A DNA stretch of 64,000 nt from Amycolatopsis sp. NBC_01488 (GCF_036227105.1 NZ_CP109434.1:4869001-4933000); one strand, 5' to 3'. Positions 31,500-40,640 are shown, counted from the stretch's first letter. The notes: generated by a model not told the origin, from the letters alone. A program made the numbers and translations.

Positions 31500-32609
31500 A
31501 TGGGGAAGATCGGTGTCTGGTTGATCGGCGCCCGGGGGTCGGTGGCCACGACGGCCGTCGCCGGGGCCGCCGCGATGCGGGCGGGACTGGCGCCGCCCAC
31601 GGGGTGCGTGACCGAGCTGCCGGACTTCGCCGGGGCGCCGCTGCCCGGGCTGGGGGACCTGGTCTTCGGCGGCCACGACGTCGTCGACACACGGCTGGTC
31701 AAGCGGGCCGAGCAGCTGGTCGCGGCGGGCGTGCTGCCCTCGACCCTGCCGGGCCCGATCAGCGCGGAGCTGGAAGCCACCGAAGCCCGGCTGCGCCCGG
31801 CCCCGTCCGGGGGCGGCCGGGCGGCGGCCGACCGGATCGTCGCCGACCTGACGGCGTTCGGCGAGGGCCTGGACCACGTCGTCGTCCTCAACGTCTCGTC
31901 CACCGAACCACCGTGCGAACCGCACCCGGCGCACGAATCCCTGGCCGCGCTGGAAGCGGACCTGGGCGTCCTGCCGCCCAGCGCGTTGTACGCCTACGCC
32001 GCCTTCCGCGCGGGCTGTGGCTTTGTCGACTTCACCCCGTCCACGGGCGCGCGGCTGCCCGCCCTCGACGAGCTGGCCCGCACGACCGGGCAGCCGTACG
32101 CGGGCCGCGACGGCAAGACCGGCGAGACGCTGCTGCGCTCGGTGCTCGCGCCGATGTTCGCCCAGCGCGCGCTGAACGTCTTGTCCTGGTCGGGCACGAA
32201 CCTGCTCGGCGGCGGCGACGGCGCCACGCTCGCCGACCCCGGTGCGGCGTCCAGCAAGAACGCGTCGAAGCAGCAGGTGCTGTCGCAGAACCTCGGCCGG
32301 GACGTCGACGGCGAGGTGCACATCGACTACGTCCCGGCGCTCGGCGACTGGAAGACCGCCTGGGACCACGTGCTGTTCGAGGGGTTCCTCGGCGCGCGCA
32401 TGACGCTGCAGCTCACCTGGCAGGGCTGCGACTCCGCGCTCGCCGCGCCGCTGGTGCTCGACCTCGCCCGGCTGACCGCCAAGGCGTGCCGCGACGGCGT
32501 CGCCGGGCCGGTGGCCGAGTTCGGGTTCTTCTTCAAGGATCCCGTCGGCGAGGGCCCGCACGACCTCGCGTCGCAGTACGCGGCCCTGCGTGAGTGGGCG
32601 AACCGGTGA
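31500..32609 (+). CDS. Myo-inositol-1-phosphate synthase-like cyclase (ebo-associated)
   Basis: NAD-dependent cyclase homologous to inositol-3-phosphate synthase, which converts glucose-6-phosphate into inositol phosphate through an internal aldol step. 369 residues from ATG 31500 with GGAGGA. The NAD loop is IGVWLIGARGSVATTAVAG. Core motifs VLNVSSTEP, GRDGKTGETLL, SWSGTNLLGGGDG and SSKNASKQQVL (active-site Lys/Asp region) are recognisable. It is the first gene of the ebo operon, overlapping eboC by GTGA. Because it is locked into this operon, it probably makes a special cyclitol phosphate for that pathway and not the cell's general inositol; this is inference. Confidence 0.88.
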   Translation: MGKIGVWLIGARGSVATTAVAGAAAMRAGLAPPTGCVTELPDFAGAPLPGLGDLVFGGHDVVDTRLVKRAEQLVAAGVLPSTLPGPISAELEATEARLRPAPSGGGRAAADRIVADLTAFGEGLDHVVVLNVSSTEPPCEPHPAHESLAALEADLGVLPPSALYAYAAFRAGCGFVDFTPSTGARLPALDELARTTGQPYAGRDGKTGETLLRSVLAPMFAQRALNVLSWSGTNLLGGGDGATLADPGAASSKNASKQQVLSQNLGRDVDGEVHIDYVPALGDWKTAWDHVLFEGFLGARMTLQLTWQGCDSALAAPLVLDLARLTAKACRDGVAGPVAEFGFFFKDPVGEGPHDLASQYAALREWANR

Positions 32610-33433
32610 AGGCGCTCGTCGAACTCGTCCGCGCGCCCGCCGCGCTGACCGTGCCCGGGGACGCCGTCGCCGGGGCCGCCGCGTCGGGGTGGCCCTTCGG
32701 CCGCCGCACGCTGGCGCTGACCGGCGCGTCCGTCTGCATCTACTGGGCGGGCATGGCGCTCAACGACTACGCCGACCGCCACCTCGACGCGATGGAACGG
32801 CCCGAGCGGCCGATCCCGTCCGGCCGGGTCAGGCCGGAGACCGCGCTCGGCGTCGCGACCGGGCTGACCGCGGGCGGGCTGGGCATCGCCGCGGCGGCGG
32901 GTGGCAAGCGGGCCCTGCGCGTCGCGCTCCCGCTGGCCGCGACGGTCTGGGCGTACGACTTCGTGCTCAAGGAGACCGTGTTCGGCCCGGCCGCGATGGC
33001 CGCGGCCCGGGCACTCGACGTGCTGCTCGGCGGGGGCGGGGCCCGGGCGGCCCTGCCGGCCGCGCTGACCGTCGGGGCCCACACCTACGCGGTGACGACG
33101 TTGTCAAGGTCCGAAGTGGACGGTGCCAAGCCCGCTCTCCCGGCGGCCACCCTCGCCGCGACGGCCGGGGTGCGCGTCGCCGCCGGCCGCGTCGGGCCGC
33201 TGGCCTCGGCGCTGCTCGGGACGTACGTGGCGACGACCGGGCGGGCGCAGTACGACGCCGTCCGCGACCCGGCCGCGCCGAAGATCCGGCGCGCGGTCGG
33301 CGCGGGCATCCACGGCATGATCCCGCTGCAGGCCGGGCTGATCGCCCGGACCGGCGCGTGGCGCTCGGCGCTGGCCGTCGCCGCCGCGTTCCCGATCGCG
33401 CGGGCGCTGAGCCGGAAGGTGTCGCCGACATGA
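32606..33433 (+). CDS. eboC: UbiA-like prenyltransferase EboC (SCO3242 family)
   Basis: 275-residue integral membrane protein of the UbiA superfamily, probably transferring a prenyl or polyprenyl chain to an acceptor at the membrane. The first Asp-rich motif is MALNDYADRHLDAMERPERP (the NDxxDxxxD pattern) followed by PIPSGR. The second Asp-rich region is weak, as in the SCO3242/EboC branch: TTLSRSEVDGA, and RDPAAPKIRRAVGAGIHGMI near the C-terminus. At least six hydrophobic helices are present. GTG 32606 overlaps the cyclase stop, and the stop overlaps the next ATG. Confidence 0.85.
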   Translation: MKALVELVRAPAALTVPGDAVAGAAASGWPFGRRTLALTGASVCIYWAGMALNDYADRHLDAMERPERPIPSGRVRPETALGVATGLTAGGLGIAAAAGGKRALRVALPLAATVWAYDFVLKETVFGPAAMAAARALDVLLGGGGARAALPAALTVGAHTYAVTTLSRSEVDGAKPALPAATLAATAGVRVAAGRVGPLASALLGTYVATTGRAQYDAVRDPAAPKIRRAVGAGIHGMIPLQAGLIARTGAWRSALAVAAAFPIARALSRKVSPT

Positions 33434-34251
33434 GGTTCGGGTACGGCACCAACGGCTTCGCCAACCACCGCCTCGGCGACGCCCTGCACGTCCTCGCCGA
33501 CCTCGGCTACGACGGGGTCGCTTTGACGCTGGACCACCAGCACCTCGATCCGTTCGGGCCGGACCTGGCGAGCCGCGTCGCCGCGCTGGCCGCCGAGCTG
33601 GACCGGCTCGGGCTGGCCGTGGTGATCGAGACCGGCGCGCGGTTCCTGCTGGACCCGTGGCGCAAGCACTCGCCGACGTTCCTCGACCCCGACCGGGCCG
33701 TGCGCGTGGCGTTCCTGACCCGCGCGGTCGAGATCGCCGCGGACCTCGGCGCGGAAGCCGTGTCGTTCTGGAGCGGGAACAAGCCCGCCGGTCTCCCCGC
33801 CGAGGACGCCTGGACACGTCTGGCCGACGGCTGTGCGGAGGTGCTCAAGGCGGCCGACGAGCACGACGTCAAGCTCGGCTTCGAGCCGGAGCCGGGGATG
33901 CTCGTCGAGGATCTCGACGGCTACTTCGAGCTGGCCCGGCGCCTGGGCGACCCGGAGCGGTTCGGGCTGACGCTGGACATCGGGCACTGCCGCTGCACCG
34001 AGTCCGCGTCCGTGCCCGACTGCGTGCGTCGCGCGCTGCCGCGGTTGGTGAACGTCCAGATCGACGACATGCGCCGGGGCACCCACGAGCACCTGGAGTT
34101 CGGCCAGGGGGAGATCGACTTCCCGCCGGTGCTGGAAGCGCTGTCGCCGTACACCGGGCTGGTCGCGGTGGAACTGCCGCGGGACAGCCACGCAGCCCCG
34201 CGGATCGCCCGTGCGTCCCTGGAGTTCCTGCGCAGGGCGGTGACCGCGTGA
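33430..34251 (+). CDS. Sugar-phosphate isomerase/epimerase-like protein (ebo operon)
   Basis: 273-residue TIM-barrel protein of the xylose isomerase-like/AP endonuclease 2 superfamily. Metal-ligand regions are visible: an Glu in LGFEPEPGM, an Asp/His in TLDIGHCRCTES, an Asp in VQIDDMRRGTHEHLEFGQG and a late Glu in LVAVELPRDSH. The set of Glu/Asp/His ligands is consistent with a metal-dependent isomerase or epimerase. Coupled on both sides by 4-nt overlaps within the ebo operon. It may act on the product of the upstream cyclase. Confidence 0.86.
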   Translation: MRFGYGTNGFANHRLGDALHVLADLGYDGVALTLDHQHLDPFGPDLASRVAALAAELDRLGLAVVIETGARFLLDPWRKHSPTFLDPDRAVRVAFLTRAVEIAADLGAEAVSFWSGNKPAGLPAEDAWTRLADGCAEVLKAADEHDVKLGFEPEPGMLVEDLDGYFELARRLGDPERFGLTLDIGHCRCTESASVPDCVRRALPRLVNVQIDDMRRGTHEHLEFGQGEIDFPPVLEALSPYTGLVAVELPRDSHAAPRIARASLEFLRRAVTA

Positions 34252-34793
34252 ACGCCTGGCTGGAAAAGGCACTGCACGACGTCGCCCACGACGCGTCGGT
34301 GTTGCGCACGCTGTTCCCGGGCGTCGGCCGCCGGGTTGGCCGGGGCCCGTCGGAAACGCCGGGCTGGACGGTCGACGACGTCGCCCGGGTCCGGCTGCTC
34401 CAGGCCGCGCCCGACGCGGCCGCGGAGCTGCCGGACCTCTACCGGTACGGCGACGCCGCCGAGAAGCGGGCGGTCCTGCGTGGACTGTCCGTTGTGGACA
34501 CCGGCGACGCGGGGCTGGACCTCGTGGCGGACGCCTTGCGGACCAACGACCCCCGGCTCGTCACCGCGGCCATGGGGGAGTACGCCGCCACGCACCTGGC
34601 CGACTCCGCGTACCGCCATGGCGTCCTCAAGTGCGTCTTCATGGGCATCCCGCTGGCCGAGGTCGCCGGGCTGGACCGCCGGACCGACGAGGAGCTGGTG
34701 CGGATGATGCGGTCGTTCGCCGCCGAGCGCACCGCCGCGGGCCGCGACGTGCCCGCCGACCTCCTCCCGCTGCTGACCGAACAGGACGCCTGA
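34248..34793 (+). CDS. eboA: EboA domain-containing protein
   Basis: 181-residue helical protein matching EboA, a family without known activity found almost only in ebo clusters. Seen: WTVDDVARVRLLQAAPDAAA, LRTNDPRLVTAAMGEYAATH, then the conserved HGVLKCVFMGIPLAEVAGLD and ELVRMMRSFAAERTAAGR. No signal peptide or metal motif apart from the conserved His/Cys near residue 125. GTG 34248 overlaps the previous stop; its own stop shares one base with the TatD-like start. Confidence 0.86.
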   Translation: MNAWLEKALHDVAHDASVLRTLFPGVGRRVGRGPSETPGWTVDDVARVRLLQAAPDAAAELPDLYRYGDAAEKRAVLRGLSVVDTGDAGLDLVADALRTNDPRLVTAAMGEYAATHLADSAYRHGVLKCVFMGIPLAEVAGLDRRTDEELVRMMRSFAAERTAAGRDVPADLLPLLTEQDA

Positions 34794-35644
34794 TGCGCAT
34801 CTTCGATCCCCACATCCACATGAGCTCCCGGACCACCGACGACTACGCGGCCATGCACGCCGCCGGCGTCCGCGCGCTCGTCGAACCGGCGTTCTGGCTG
34901 GGCCAGCCGCGCACGAACGTCGGCAGCTTCACCGACTACTTCGACGCGCTCGTCGGCTGGGAGCCGTTCCGCGCGAGCCAGTTCGGCATCGCCCACCACT
35001 GCACGATCGCGCTCAACCCCAAGGAGGCCAACGATCCGCGCTGCGTGCCGGTGCTCGACCTGCTGTCGCGCTACCTGGAGAAGGACGGCGTCGTCGCGGT
35101 CGGCGAGATCGGCTACGACTCGATGACCGCCGAGGAGGACAAGGCGTTCGCCGCGCAGCTCGCCCTCGCCATCGACCACGACCTCCCGGCGATGGTGCAC
35201 ACGCCGCACCGCGACAAGGCCGCCGGGACCGAGCGCAGCATCGCCGTGGTCCGCGAGTCGGGGATCGCGCCCGAGCGCGTGGTGCTCGACCACCTCAACG
35301 AGGTGACCGTCGCCGTGGTCAAGGATTCGGGCTCCTGGATGGGCTTCTCGATCTATCCGGACACGAAGATGGACGAGGACCGGATGGTCGCGATCCTTCG
35401 CGAGTACGGCACCGAGAAGGTGCTGGTGAACTCGGCCGCCGACTGGGGCAAGAGCGATCCGCTCAAGACCCGCAAGACCGGTGACGCGATGCTCGCCGCG
35501 GGGTTCACCGAGGACGACGTCGACCAGGTGCTGTGGCGCAACCCCGTCGAGTTCTACGGCCAGAGCGGGCGGCTTTCCCTGGCATCCGACACCGTGGACG
35601 CCGAGTTCGCGGGCAACTCGATCCTGCGGGGTGCGCGCAAGTGA
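34793..35644 (+). CDS. eboB: TatD-family metal-dependent hydrolase (EboB)
   Basis: 283-residue amidohydrolase-fold protein. N-terminal metal site FDPHIHMSSRT (HxH), Glu in VAVGEIGYDSM, His in PAMVHTPHRDK, His in VVLDHLNE and Asp in NSAADWGKSDPL follow the TatD pattern. TatD enzymes are best known as nucleases, but the EboB branch probably hydrolyses a phospho- or amide-linked small molecule. Overlaps with EboA (1 nt) and EboE (4 nt) show tight coupling. Confidence 0.87.
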   Translation: MRIFDPHIHMSSRTTDDYAAMHAAGVRALVEPAFWLGQPRTNVGSFTDYFDALVGWEPFRASQFGIAHHCTIALNPKEANDPRCVPVLDLLSRYLEKDGVVAVGEIGYDSMTAEEDKAFAAQLALAIDHDLPAMVHTPHRDKAAGTERSIAVVRESGIAPERVVLDHLNEVTVAVVKDSGSWMGFSIYPDTKMDEDRMVAILREYGTEKVLVNSAADWGKSDPLKTRKTGDAMLAAGFTEDDVDQVLWRNPVEFYGQSGRLSLASDTVDAEFAGNSILRGARK

Positions 35645-36768
35645 GGTTCCGGCACCCCGACGGCACGCTCGTCCACCTCGCCTACTGCACCAACGTCCAC
35701 CAGGCCGAGGACCTCGGCGGCGTGCTCGCCCAGCTGGCCCGCTTCGGCGAGCCGGTGCGGGACCGCCTGGGCGTCGACCGCCTCGGGCTCGGCCTGTGGC
35801 TGGCCCGGCCGGTGGCCTCGGAGCTGGTGGCGAACCCGGCCGCGATCGCCCGGCTGCGCAGCGAACTGGCCACCCGCGGCCTCGAGGTCGTCACCCTCAA
35901 CGGGTTCCCGTACCAGGGGTTCCACGACCCGGTCGTCAAGCACAAGGTCTACCGGCCGGACTGGTCGACGCCCGAGCGGACGCGGTACACCCTCGACCTG
36001 GCCGGGTTGCTCGCCGAGCTGCTGCCGGACGACGCCGTGCGCGGCAGCGTCTCGACCCTCCCGCTCGGCTGGCGCACGGAATGGCGGGACGACCGTGGCC
36101 AGCTCGAAGTGCTCGCCAAGGGATTGGCGGCGCAGGACCGTCCGGTGCGGGTGGCGTTCGAGCCGGAACCCGGCTGCGTCATCGAGACGACCGCACAGGC
36201 CGCGGCTTTGCTGTCCGAAGTGGACAAGGACTGGCTGGGCGTCTGCCTCGACACGTGCCACCTCGCGGTCGGGTTCGAGGACCCGGCCGCCGCGCTCGGA
36301 CGGCTCGAAGCCGCCGGGCTGGACGTCGTCAAGCTGCAGGCGTCGGCCGCGCTGGAAGCTGCTTTGCCGAACGATCCCGCGACTCGCCGGGCGTTGGAGT
36401 CCTTTGTGGAACCGCGATTCCTCCACCAGAGCAACGAAAGTGCGCCACCGGGCGCCGACGACCTCGACCTGGCGCTCGCCGGTGGCCTGCCCGGGGACGC
36501 GCCGTGGCGGGTGCACTTCCACGTGCCGCTGCACGCCGACCCGGCGCCGCCGCTGACGTCGACCCGGCCGGTGCTGGCCGGGACGCTCGCCGAGCTGTTC
36601 GGCGGCGCGACCGCGCGCACCGACCACGTCGAGGTCGAGACCTACACGTGGCAGGTGCTCCCGGACGCACCCGCCGACGACGCCGGGCTGGTCGCGGGCA
36701 TCGCGGCCGAGCTGGACTGGACCCGGCGAGAACTGATCACCCTGGGCCTGGAAGAGGTTGCGAAATGA
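35641..36768 (+). CDS. eboE: Metabolite traffic protein EboE
   Basis: 375-residue TIM-barrel protein of the EboE family, linked in cyanobacteria to movement of the scytonemin precursor to the periplasm. The opening HLAYCTNVHQAEDLGGVL is characteristic. Further elements: EVVTLNGFPYQGFHDPVVKH, VAFEPEPGCVIETT, VCLDTCHLAVGFEDP and VEVETYTWQVLP. The AP-endonuclease-like fold with Glu/Asp/His positions suggests a metal enzyme. No signal peptide, so it acts in the cytoplasm. The start overlaps EboB and the stop overlaps EboF. Confidence 0.87.
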   Translation: MRFRHPDGTLVHLAYCTNVHQAEDLGGVLAQLARFGEPVRDRLGVDRLGLGLWLARPVASELVANPAAIARLRSELATRGLEVVTLNGFPYQGFHDPVVKHKVYRPDWSTPERTRYTLDLAGLLAELLPDDAVRGSVSTLPLGWRTEWRDDRGQLEVLAKGLAAQDRPVRVAFEPEPGCVIETTAQAAALLSEVDKDWLGVCLDTCHLAVGFEDPAAALGRLEAAGLDVVKLQASAALEAALPNDPATRRALESFVEPRFLHQSNESAPPGADDLDLALAGGLPGDAPWRVHFHVPLHADPAPPLTSTRPVLAGTLAELFGGATARTDHVEVETYTWQVLPDAPADDAGLVAGIAAELDWTRRELITLGLEEVAK

Positions 36769-38132
36769 GCTTGCTGGTCCTCGACGTCGTCGGGCTGACG
36801 CCGCGGCTGCTCCCGCACATGCCGAACCTGCGCAAGATGGCCGAACCCGGCTTCACCGCGCAGCTCGACACCGTGTTCCCGGCGGTCACGTGCTCGGTGC
36901 AGTCGACGTTCCTCACCGGCCTGCAGCCGGCCGGGCACGGCATCGTCGGCAACGGCTGGTACTTCCGCGACCTCGGCGAAATCTTCTTGTGGCGGCAGCA
37001 CAACAGGCTGGTGCAGGGCGACAAGTTCTGGGACGCCGCCCGCCGCGCGCAGGCCGGGCACAAGGTGGCCAACGTCTGCTGGTGGTACGCGATGGGCATG
37101 GACGTCGACCTCACCGTCACCCCGCGGCCGATCTACCACGCCGACGGCAAGAAGTCCCCGGACGCCTACACCCATCCGCCCCAGCTGCACGACCGGCTCG
37201 TCGGCGCGCTCGGCGAGTTCCCGCTGTTCACGTACTGGGGTCCGACGGCGGCGATCACGTCGTCGAAGTGGATCATCGCGGCCGCGCAGAAGATCATGGC
37301 CGAGGACCAGCCCGACACCACGCTCGTCTACCTCCCGCACCTGGACTACGACCTCCAGCGCTTCGGCCCGGACGCGCCCCAGGCCGCGGCCGCCGCGCGG
37401 GAGATCGACGACGCCTTGAAGCCGCTGCTGGACCAAGCGGCCGCGGGCGGGCACACCGTCGTCGCGCTCTCGGAGTACGGCATCACGAACGCGAGCCGTC
37501 CCGTCGACATCAACCGGGCACTGCGTCGCGAGGGCCTGCTCAACGTGTACGTCCAGGCGGGCATGGAGTACCTCGACCCGTGGACGTCGCGGGCGTTCGC
37601 GGTGGCCGACCACCAGGTCGCGCACGTCTACGTCGCCGACCCGGCGGACATCCCGCGCGTGCGGGACATCGTGGCCGCACTGTCCGGAGTGGACGCCGTG
37701 CTCGACCGCGACGGGCAGGCGGGCATCGGGATCGACCACGAGCGAGCCGGCGAGCTGGTCGCGATCGCCGAGCCGGACGCCTGGTTCACGTACTACTACT
37801 GGCTCAGCGACGACCGCGCGCCGGACTTCGCGAAGACCGTCGAGATCCACCGCAAGCCCGGTTACGACCCGGCCGAGCTGTTCTTCGACCCGAACGACCC
37901 GGCGGTGAAGCTGAAGGCGGCGTCGGCGTTGGTCCGCAAGAAGCTCGGCCTGCGGTACTCGATGCAGGTCGTCCCGCTCGACCCCGCGCCGGTGAAGGGC
38001 AGTCACGGGCGGCTGCCCGACTCGCCCGAGGACGGGCCGGTGCTGCTGTGCTCGGAGCCGTCGCTCGCCCGCGAAAAGATCCACGCCACCGAAGTCAAGG
38101 ACTTGTTGCTGGCGGCTATCCGTACCGAATAG
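36765..38132 (+). CDS. eboF: Nucleotide pyrophosphatase/phosphodiesterase family protein (EboF)
   Basis: 455-residue member of the alkaline phosphatase/NPP superfamily. The N-terminal strand is MSLLVLDVVGLTPRLLPHMP (metal Asp7). The nucleophile Thr lies in FPAVTCSVQSTFLTGLQPAGHGI. LVYLPHLDYDLQRFGP supplies an Asp/His metal site, and the late His is in VALSEYGITN to ADHQVAHVYV. No signal peptide. It closes the ebo operon, overlapping EboE by ATGA. Expected to cleave a phosphodiester or phosphomonoester in the pathway's product. Confidence 0.86.
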   Translation: MSLLVLDVVGLTPRLLPHMPNLRKMAEPGFTAQLDTVFPAVTCSVQSTFLTGLQPAGHGIVGNGWYFRDLGEIFLWRQHNRLVQGDKFWDAARRAQAGHKVANVCWWYAMGMDVDLTVTPRPIYHADGKKSPDAYTHPPQLHDRLVGALGEFPLFTYWGPTAAITSSKWIIAAAQKIMAEDQPDTTLVYLPHLDYDLQRFGPDAPQAAAAAREIDDALKPLLDQAAAGGHTVVALSEYGITNASRPVDINRALRREGLLNVYVQAGMEYLDPWTSRAFAVADHQVAHVYVADPADIPRVRDIVAALSGVDAVLDRDGQAGIGIDHERAGELVAIAEPDAWFTYYYWLSDDRAPDFAKTVEIHRKPGYDPAELFFDPNDPAVKLKAASALVRKKLGLRYSMQVVPLDPAPVKGSHGRLPDSPEDGPVLLCSEPSLAREKIHATEVKDLLLAAIRTE

Positions 38133-38135
38133 GGC

Positions 38136-38184
38136 CATGAAGGGCACCCTCCTGGACGCAAGAGCCATGAGGGTGCCCTTCATG
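38136..38184. terminator. 16-bp-stem palindrome after the ebo operon
   Basis: A perfect inverted repeat (arm CATGAAGGGCACCCTC, 38136-38151 with 38169-38184) and a 17-nt loop lie between convergent eboF and xylA. No T-tract. The loop end contains a second CCATGA piece, giving it the look of a dispersed palindromic element. Confidence 0.65.
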
Positions 38185-38188
38185 ACCG

Positions 38189-39337
38189 TCAGCGGACGCC
38201 GAAGAGGTGCTCCAGGGCCAGCTGGTTCAGGCGGGTGAAGTGGTAGCCGCGCGCGGCCGCCGCGTCGAGGTCGAAGTCGTCGTTCAGCAGGTCGTCGAAC
38301 GACTCGCCGGGGGCCAGCGTCGGCGTCGACAGCTCCGGGACGCGGGACGCCGCCAGTGCCTCCGCGACCTCCGGGTCGGCGCGGAACGCGGCCGCCTTCT
38401 CCTTGAGGATCAGGTACGTCCGCATGTTCGCCGCCGCGGACACCCACACGTCCGACGGGTCCTCCGTGCGCATCGGCTTGTAGTCGAAGTGCCGCGGGCC
38501 GTCGTAGCCGGCGTTCTCCAGCAGGTCGACCAGGAAGAACGCGCTCTTCACGTCGCCGTGGCCGAAGATCAGGTCCTGGTCGTACTTCGGGCCGTGCTGG
38601 CCGTTGAGGTCGATGTGGAACAGCTTGCCCTGCCACAGCGCCTGTGAGATGCCGTGGACGAAGTTGAGCCCGGCCATCTGCTCGTGCCCGACCTCGGGGT
38701 TGAGCCCGAACATCTCGGGCCGCGCGAGCTGCGAGATGAAGCCCAGCGCGTGCCCGATCGTCGGCAGCAGGATGTCGCCGCGCGGCTCGTTCGGCTTCGG
38801 CTCGAGCGCGAACCGCAGCGAATAGCCCTTTTCGACGACGTAGTCCGCCAGGAGGTCGAGGCCCTCCTTGTAGCGGGCCAGTGCCGCCCGGACGTCCTTC
38901 GCGGCGTCGGATTCGGCGCCTTCGCGGCCGCCCCAGACGACGTACGTCTCGGCGCCCAGCTCGGCCGCGAGGTCGAGGTTGCGGCGCACCTTCCGCAGCG
39001 CGTAGCGCCGGATGTCGCGGTCGTTGCTGGTCAGGCCGCCGTCCTTGAACACCGGGTGGGTGAACAGGTTCGTCGTCGCCATCGGCACCTTGAGCCCGGT
39101 TTCGGCCAGTGCCTTGCGGAACGCCTCGATCGCCTTGTCGCGGTCGGGCTCGGTGGCCAGGAGGTCGTCGTCGTGGAACGTCACGCCGTAGGCGCCCAGC
39201 TCCGCCAGCCGGTGCACGCTCTCCACCGGGTCGAGCGGCGGCCGCGTCCCGACCCCGAACGGGTCGTTCGCGGGCCAGCCCACGGTCCAGAGGCCGAAGG
39301 TGAACTTGTCGGCCGGCTGGGGAGCGTAGTCGCTCAT
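38189..39337 (-). CDS. xylA: Xylose isomerase
   Basis: Converts D-xylose to D-xylulose (and glucose to fructose); 382 residues, typical of actinobacterial class I enzymes (about 386-394). Motifs: [17 protein letters not shown], catalytic His in [18 protein letters not shown], metal Glu/Lys in [28 protein letters not shown] and [16 protein letters not shown]. It is divergent from a ROK regulator with an inverted repeat between them. No xylulokinase gene is adjacent in this window. Confidence 0.97.
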   Translation of the reverse strand: MSDYAPQPADKFTFGLWTVGWPANDPFGVGTRPPLDPVESVHRLAELGAYGVTFHDDDLLATEPDRDKAIEAFRKALAETGLKVPMATTNLFTHPVFKDGGLTSNDRDIRRYALRKVRRNLDLAAELGAETYVVWGGREGAESDAAKDVRAALARYKEGLDLLADYVVEKGYSLRFALEPKPNEPRGDILLPTIGHALGFISQLARPEMFGLNPEVGHEQMAGLNFVHGISQALWQGKLFHIDLNGQHGPKYDQDLIFGHGDVKSAFFLVDLLENAGYDGPRHFDYKPMRTEDPSDVWVSAAANMRTYLILKEKAAAFRADPEVAEALAASRVPELSTPTLAPGESFDDLLNDDFDLDAAAARGYHFTRLNQLALEHLFGVR

Positions 39338-39349
39338 GACTGTCCCTTC

Positions 39350-39374
39350 ATTTAGTTCACGTTGTAGACTAAAT
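39350..39374. promoter_or_regulatory. Inverted-repeat operator between xylA and the ROK regulator
   Basis: ATTTAGT (39350-39356) and its complement ACTAAAT (39368-39374) are separated by 11 nt, 12 bp upstream of the xylA start. The site is AT-rich in a GC-rich setting. It is the expected target of the divergent ROK-family XylR-like protein. Confidence 0.75.
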
Positions 39375-39434
39375 ATGCGCCGGGGTGGTCCCGCGCGTCA
39401 AGAGGCCGGTTAAGGTGCTCCCCGGGAGGACGCG

Positions 39435-40598
39435 ATGACCCAGGCCGTGCGGCACGACTCGATGCGTGCCCGCAACCTCGAGGTCGTGCTCGGCGCGGTC
39501 AGCCGCGGCGGCCCGCTGACCAGGGCGGCGCTCGCCGAGCGCACCGGCCTGACGAAGTCCACGGTCAGCAAGCTCGTCGGCGACCTCGTGGACGCGGGCC
39601 TGCTGGCCGAGACCGGGCCCGCGCGGGCCGGCGAACGCGGCCGGCCGGGCGTGGACGTCGTGCTCAGCGGCGCACGCGTGGCGTCGCTGGGGCTGGAGAT
39701 CAACGTCGACTACCTCGCGGCGCGCGTCCTCGACCTCACCGGCGAGGTCCGCTTCGCCGCGCGCCGCGAGCGCGACAACCGCGGCTCACGGCCGAAGAAG
39801 GTGCTCGCCGAGCTGCAGGCGCTGGCGGCCGAGGCGCTGACCGAGACGCACCGGCTCGGGTTGGCGGCCGCGGGCGCGGTGCTGGCGGTGTCCGGCCCGG
39901 TCGGCGACGGCGTGCTGTTCAGCGCCCCCAACCTCGGCTGGCAGGACGTCCGCCCGGCCGATCTGCTGCGCCTGCCCATCCCGGTGGAGCTGGACAACGA
40001 GGCCAATCTCGCGGCGCTGGGCGAACTCTGGTTCGGCGACGGCGAGCGCGACTTCCTCTACGTGTCGGGCGAAGTCGGCATCGGCGCGGGCCTGGTCGTG
40101 AACGGCGAGCTGTTCTCCGGCGCCCGCGGGCTGGCCGGCGAGCTGGGCCACGTCGTCGTGGCGCCCGAGGGCCCGCGCTGCCGGTGCGGCGGCAGCGGCT
40201 GCCTGGAGACGTACGCGGGGCAGGAAGCGTTGCTGGCCGCGGGAAACGCACCCACGCTGTCCGCCCTGGTCACCGCTTTGGAGCGCGGCGACGCCGTGGC
40301 GCTGGATGCGTGCGCGGCGGCCGGGCGCGCGCTCGGCATCGCGCTGACGTCGGCGGTGAACCTGCTGGACCTGGACCGCATCGTGCTGGGCGGGGTGTTC
40401 ACCCAGCTGTACCCGTGGCTGTCCGGCCCGGTGTCGGAGGTGCTGTCCGCGCGGCTCGGCGGCCTGCGCGGCACGCCGCCGGTGCTGTCCGCGTCCCGGC
40501 TGGGCGGCGACGCCGCGACGCTGGGGGCGGCGGGCCGGGTCGTGCACCGCGTCCTGGCCGACCCCGCGCCGTTCGTGACCCGTGCCCAGGAAGCCTAG
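39435..40598 (+). CDS. ROK-family transcriptional regulator (XylR-like)
   Basis: 387-residue repressor: an N-terminal winged HTH (LTRAALAERTGLTKSTVSKLV) is joined to a ROK sugar-kinase-like domain. ROK marks: ALAVSGPVG-like ATP-region remnant AVLAVSGPVGDG, GEVGIGAGLVV, and the zinc motif GHVVVAPEGPRCRCGGSGCL (CxCGGxGCxE with its His upstream). Divergent position to xylA indicates control of xylose use through the inverted repeat at 39350. ATG 39435. Confidence 0.93.
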   Translation: MTQAVRHDSMRARNLEVVLGAVSRGGPLTRAALAERTGLTKSTVSKLVGDLVDAGLLAETGPARAGERGRPGVDVVLSGARVASLGLEINVDYLAARVLDLTGEVRFAARRERDNRGSRPKKVLAELQALAAEALTETHRLGLAAAGAVLAVSGPVGDGVLFSAPNLGWQDVRPADLLRLPIPVELDNEANLAALGELWFGDGERDFLYVSGEVGIGAGLVVNGELFSGARGLAGELGHVVVAPEGPRCRCGGSGCLETYAGQEALLAAGNAPTLSALVTALERGDAVALDACAAAGRALGIALTSAVNLLDLDRIVLGGVFTQLYPWLSGPVSEVLSARLGGLRGTPPVLSASRLGGDAATLGAAGRVVHRVLADPAPFVTRAQEA

Positions 40599-40612
40599 GC
40601 CGGGCAAGGGAA

Positions 40613-40640
40613 AGCCGCCCCGGGCGGACCCGGGGCGGCT
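40613..40640. terminator. Bidirectional hairpin between convergent genes
   Basis: A 12-bp perfect inverted repeat (40613-40624 with 40629-40640) around a CGGA loop with short A- and T-rich flanks. It separates the ROK regulator gene from the convergent subtilase gene. Confidence 0.8.
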
